Shown here in pieces: positions 62,597 through 64,000 of a stretch of DNA of 64,000 nt. Position 1 is the first letter of the stretch, and the number at the start of each line of letters is the position of its first letter. The stretch comes from Mesorhizobium sp. (GTDB lineage: Bacteria > Pseudomonadota > Alphaproteobacteria > Rhizobiales > Rhizobiaceae), in contig NZ_SUHQ01000019.1 in NCBI RefSeq assembly GCF_004962245.1, forward strand, positions 83,585 to 147,584, read 5' to 3'. The notes under the pieces were generated by a model. It saw nothing but the letters and a program-made list of their open reading frames with translations. It was not told where the DNA came from and ran no database searches. The translations under genes and the position numbers were made by a program.

Positions 62597-62705
62597 TCTC
62601 CCCCCTCGAGGGGGAGATGTCGCCGAAGGCGACAGAGGGGGTCGCCGATCCACGCGAGACGACCCCCTCTGGCCTGCCGGCGATCTCCCCCTTAAGGGGG
62701 AGATC
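62597..62705. repeat. Mosaic palindromic intergenic repeat, copy B
   Basis: The left unit CCCCCCTCGAGGGGGAG-ATGTCGCCGAAGGCGACAGAGGGGG and the right unit, the reverse of AGGGGGAGATCGCCGGCAGGCCAGAGGGGG, are separated by about 17 bases. The units are the same two as in copy A but exchanged in order. Both copies flank the hydantoinase gene and could form stable hairpins in the RNA. Confidence 0.8.
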
Positions 62706-62755
62706 GCAGCGTCAACTTGCCCGACGAGCCCCACTTTTTTGCGGTCTGTCGCGCG

Positions 62756-63058
62756 CTATTTCGCCGTGACAGTGCCCTTCATCGACGCGTGGATCGAGCA
62801 TTTGAAGGGGTGAGCGCCTGCGGCTGATATCTTGACCTTGGCGCTCTTGCCCTTGGCGAGTTGGCCGGTGTCGAAGGAACCGTCCAGCGCGGTGGCGGTG
62901 TGCGTCATGGAATCGGCATTTTTGAAGGTGATGGTGTCGCCGACGGCGACACTGATTTTCGCCGGGTGGAATTTCATGCCCTTGATCTGGACCGCATGGT
63001 TGGCGGCGTAGGCGGGCATGGCGAAAACAAGCAAAGCAAGGACGAGCGCGGTACGCAT
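62756..63058 (-). CDS. Periplasmic cupredoxin (amicyanin/pseudoazurin-like)
   Basis: The protein has 100 residues. A Sec signal ends AYA-A. The mature 80 residues are one cupredoxin domain: VQIKGMKFHPAKISVAVGDTITFKNADSMTHTATALDGSFD with the first His ligand in MTHT, and AGAHPFKCSIHASMKG with the Cys, His and a Met ligand. This is a type-1 copper electron carrier of the plastocyanin/amicyanin group. AGGAGG precedes the ATG at 63058. It lies 60 bp from the CDGSH gene upstream on the same strand. Confidence 0.88.
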   Translation of the reverse strand: MRTALVLALLVFAMPAYAANHAVQIKGMKFHPAKISVAVGDTITFKNADSMTHTATALDGSFDTGQLAKGKSAKVKISAAGAHPFKCSIHASMKGTVTAK

Positions 63059-63118
63059 GGTGGATTTCCTCCTGAGCGCGAGAAGGCTCATGCTACGCTA
63101 ACGTCGGCGCGCGGCCGT

Positions 63119-63745
63119 TCATGCCACGAACCCCACTTTTTTATGCGTGCCGTCGCAGAACGGCTTGTTGGCGGAATGGCCGCAGCGGCAGAGGAAGGTT
63201 CGCGTCGTCCGGTCGACCGTATGCCCGGTGCCGGTGACGATTTCGAGATTGCCCTCGAGCTTGAGCGGGCCGTTGGTCGTCGGCGTCACCTTCAACGGCC
63301 CGTCCCTCGCCTCCAGCGCCGGCGTGTCCTTCAGCGCCGGCTCGCCGGTGGCGGTGAAGCCTGATTTGTTGTGGCTGCCGTCGCAGAACGGCTTGTTTTC
63401 CGAAGCGCCGCAGCGGCAGAGCGTGGCGCGGAAGAACGTCTCGTCGCCGAGCACGATTTCGGCATGCAGCGCCAGCGGGCCGTTTTCCCTTATGCGCACG
63501 GTGTTGACCACCGGGGGCTTCTCCTGCGGCCCGCCATCCTTCCTGATGTAGGTGATGGCGCCCGACGGGCAGCTCTCGGCGATCGCCACGATCTTCTCGA
63601 CGCTGGCCGCCTCGGGATGGATCCACTGGCCCTTCGCGTTGGGCACGAAGACATGCGGATCGCCAAGCACGCAATTGCGCGAATGGATGCAGCGCCGACC
63701 CGAAAAGCCGACATCGATCTTTTCGCTTTCGACCATGCCTGCCAT
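63119..63745 (-). CDS. Iron-sulfur protein: ferredoxin-like domain plus two CDGSH domains
   Basis: The protein has 208 residues. The N-terminal 70 residues carry RCIHSRNCVLGDP and ESCPSGAITYIR, a divergent single 4Fe-4S domain (Fer4_19 type). Two CDGSH zinc-finger-type 2Fe-2S motifs follow, LCRCGASENKPFCDGSHNK and LCRCGHSANKPFCDGTHKK, each with three Cys and one His ligand. It is likely a cytoplasmic redox or iron-sulfur protein. GGAGCACAGCT precedes the ATG. Whether it passes electrons to the adjacent cupredoxin is unknown, and they lie on opposite sides of the membrane. Confidence 0.92.
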   Translation of the reverse strand: MAGMVESEKIDVGFSGRRCIHSRNCVLGDPHVFVPNAKGQWIHPEAASVEKIVAIAESCPSGAITYIRKDGGPQEKPPVVNTVRIRENGPLALHAEIVLGDETFFRATLCRCGASENKPFCDGSHNKSGFTATGEPALKDTPALEARDGPLKVTPTTNGPLKLEGNLEIVTGTGHTVDRTTRTFLCRCGHSANKPFCDGTHKKVGFVA

Positions 63746-63944
63746 AGCTGTGCTCCTTCGCTCAAGGCGTCACGCTATGGCGGTGACCCGGACGGCGTCA
63801 AGCTGGGAAGGGTGCCCCTTCCCCCTTGCGAGCTTTGTAATGTCGGGTGGAAGAGGATGGCGGTTACCTGCGCTTCGCGAAAAGCGCGGCGCTACTAAAA
63901 AGACCCCTCTCCGGCCGCTTTCGCGGCCACCACCATCAGCTTGG

Positions 63945-64000
63945 TTAGCTGTGGTGCCTCAGCAGGTTGTCCCGATCGAAGCCGAGGCGGCTGATGGGTG
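63945..64000 (-). mobile_element. C-terminal end of a probable IS481-family transposase (partial)
   Basis: On the minus strand the last 56 bases encode PISRLGFDRDNLLRHHS and a TAA at 63945. The ending TPISRLG-x4-NLLR-x-H is the form I remember from IS481 family transposases. The gene starts beyond the right edge. The neighbouring 200 bp (63746-63944) hold no gene I can support and may include the end of the element. The short length limits the call. Confidence 0.6.

Overview
The window looks like the chromosome of a Rhizobiales bacterium, most likely Mesorhizobium or a close relative. It is GC-rich and densely coded. It has pmtA (phosphatidylcholine synthesis) after dnaKJ, an RpoH-like promoter before dnaK, solute-binding-protein ABC importers, and the dispersed palindromic intergenic repeats common in this group. 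The genus is an inference from gene content; no database was searched.

Layout. 1-5.1 kb: a MurNAc/GlcNAc (cell-wall sugar) catabolic cluster of two divergent units, murQ with a partial ABC solute-binding gene on one side and sugar kinase-gntR-SIS deaminase-nagA on the other. Both control regions carry paired TTGGTAT-type boxes. 5.2-9 kb: malonyl-CoA decarboxylase, rpe and a membrane diguanylate cyclase. 9-16.9 kb: three exported, cysteine-rich proteins of unknown function that share repeat modules. 17.5-24.3 kb: housekeeping genes (dnaK, dnaJ, pmtA, esterase, FMN reductase, pyrF, DUF1330). 24.4-30.7 kb: one polyamine-type ABC import and oxidation operon led by an XRE-cupin regulator. 30.9-36.8 kb: an ATP-grasp enzyme, a De Ley-Doudoroff-type galactose operon (SMP-30 lactonase, KDPGal aldolase, KDGal kinase, SDR) and an EAL phosphodiesterase with a degenerate GGDEF. 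36.9-40.6 kb: a GT2/GtrA/GT-C-like trio resembling gtr glycan-modification loci. 40.8-43.1 kb: gshB, and a MerR regulator divergent from a CDF-like metal exporter.

43.4-57.1 kb is the most notable region. comM (yifB) is split by a 12,176-bp island. Joining the halves at a CT dinucleotide restores a 510-codon comM in frame. The rebuilt attB and attP each have dyad symmetry centred on that same CT, as expected for the 520-aa large serine recombinase at the right end. The cargo looks like defence or signalling: a ParB-like protein, an operon of winged-helix regulator, Ser/Thr kinase and TPR protein with its own dyad operator, a second small serine recombinase, a membrane-anchored SNase-like nuclease, a paralogous winged-helix regulator, and a small protein translationally coupled to a TIR (PF10137/CAP12-like) protein. 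A decayed duplicate of an internal comM segment lies just after the comM stop.

57.2-64 kb: a small exported protein, glcB, a HyuA-type hydantoinase, a cupredoxin, a ferredoxin-CDGSH protein, two mosaic palindromic repeats, and the 3' end of what looks like an IS481-type transposase at the right edge.

The best candidates for undescribed biology are the kinase-TPR and TIR modules in the comM island and the cysteine-rich exported trio. All functions are assigned by reading motifs, not by search.
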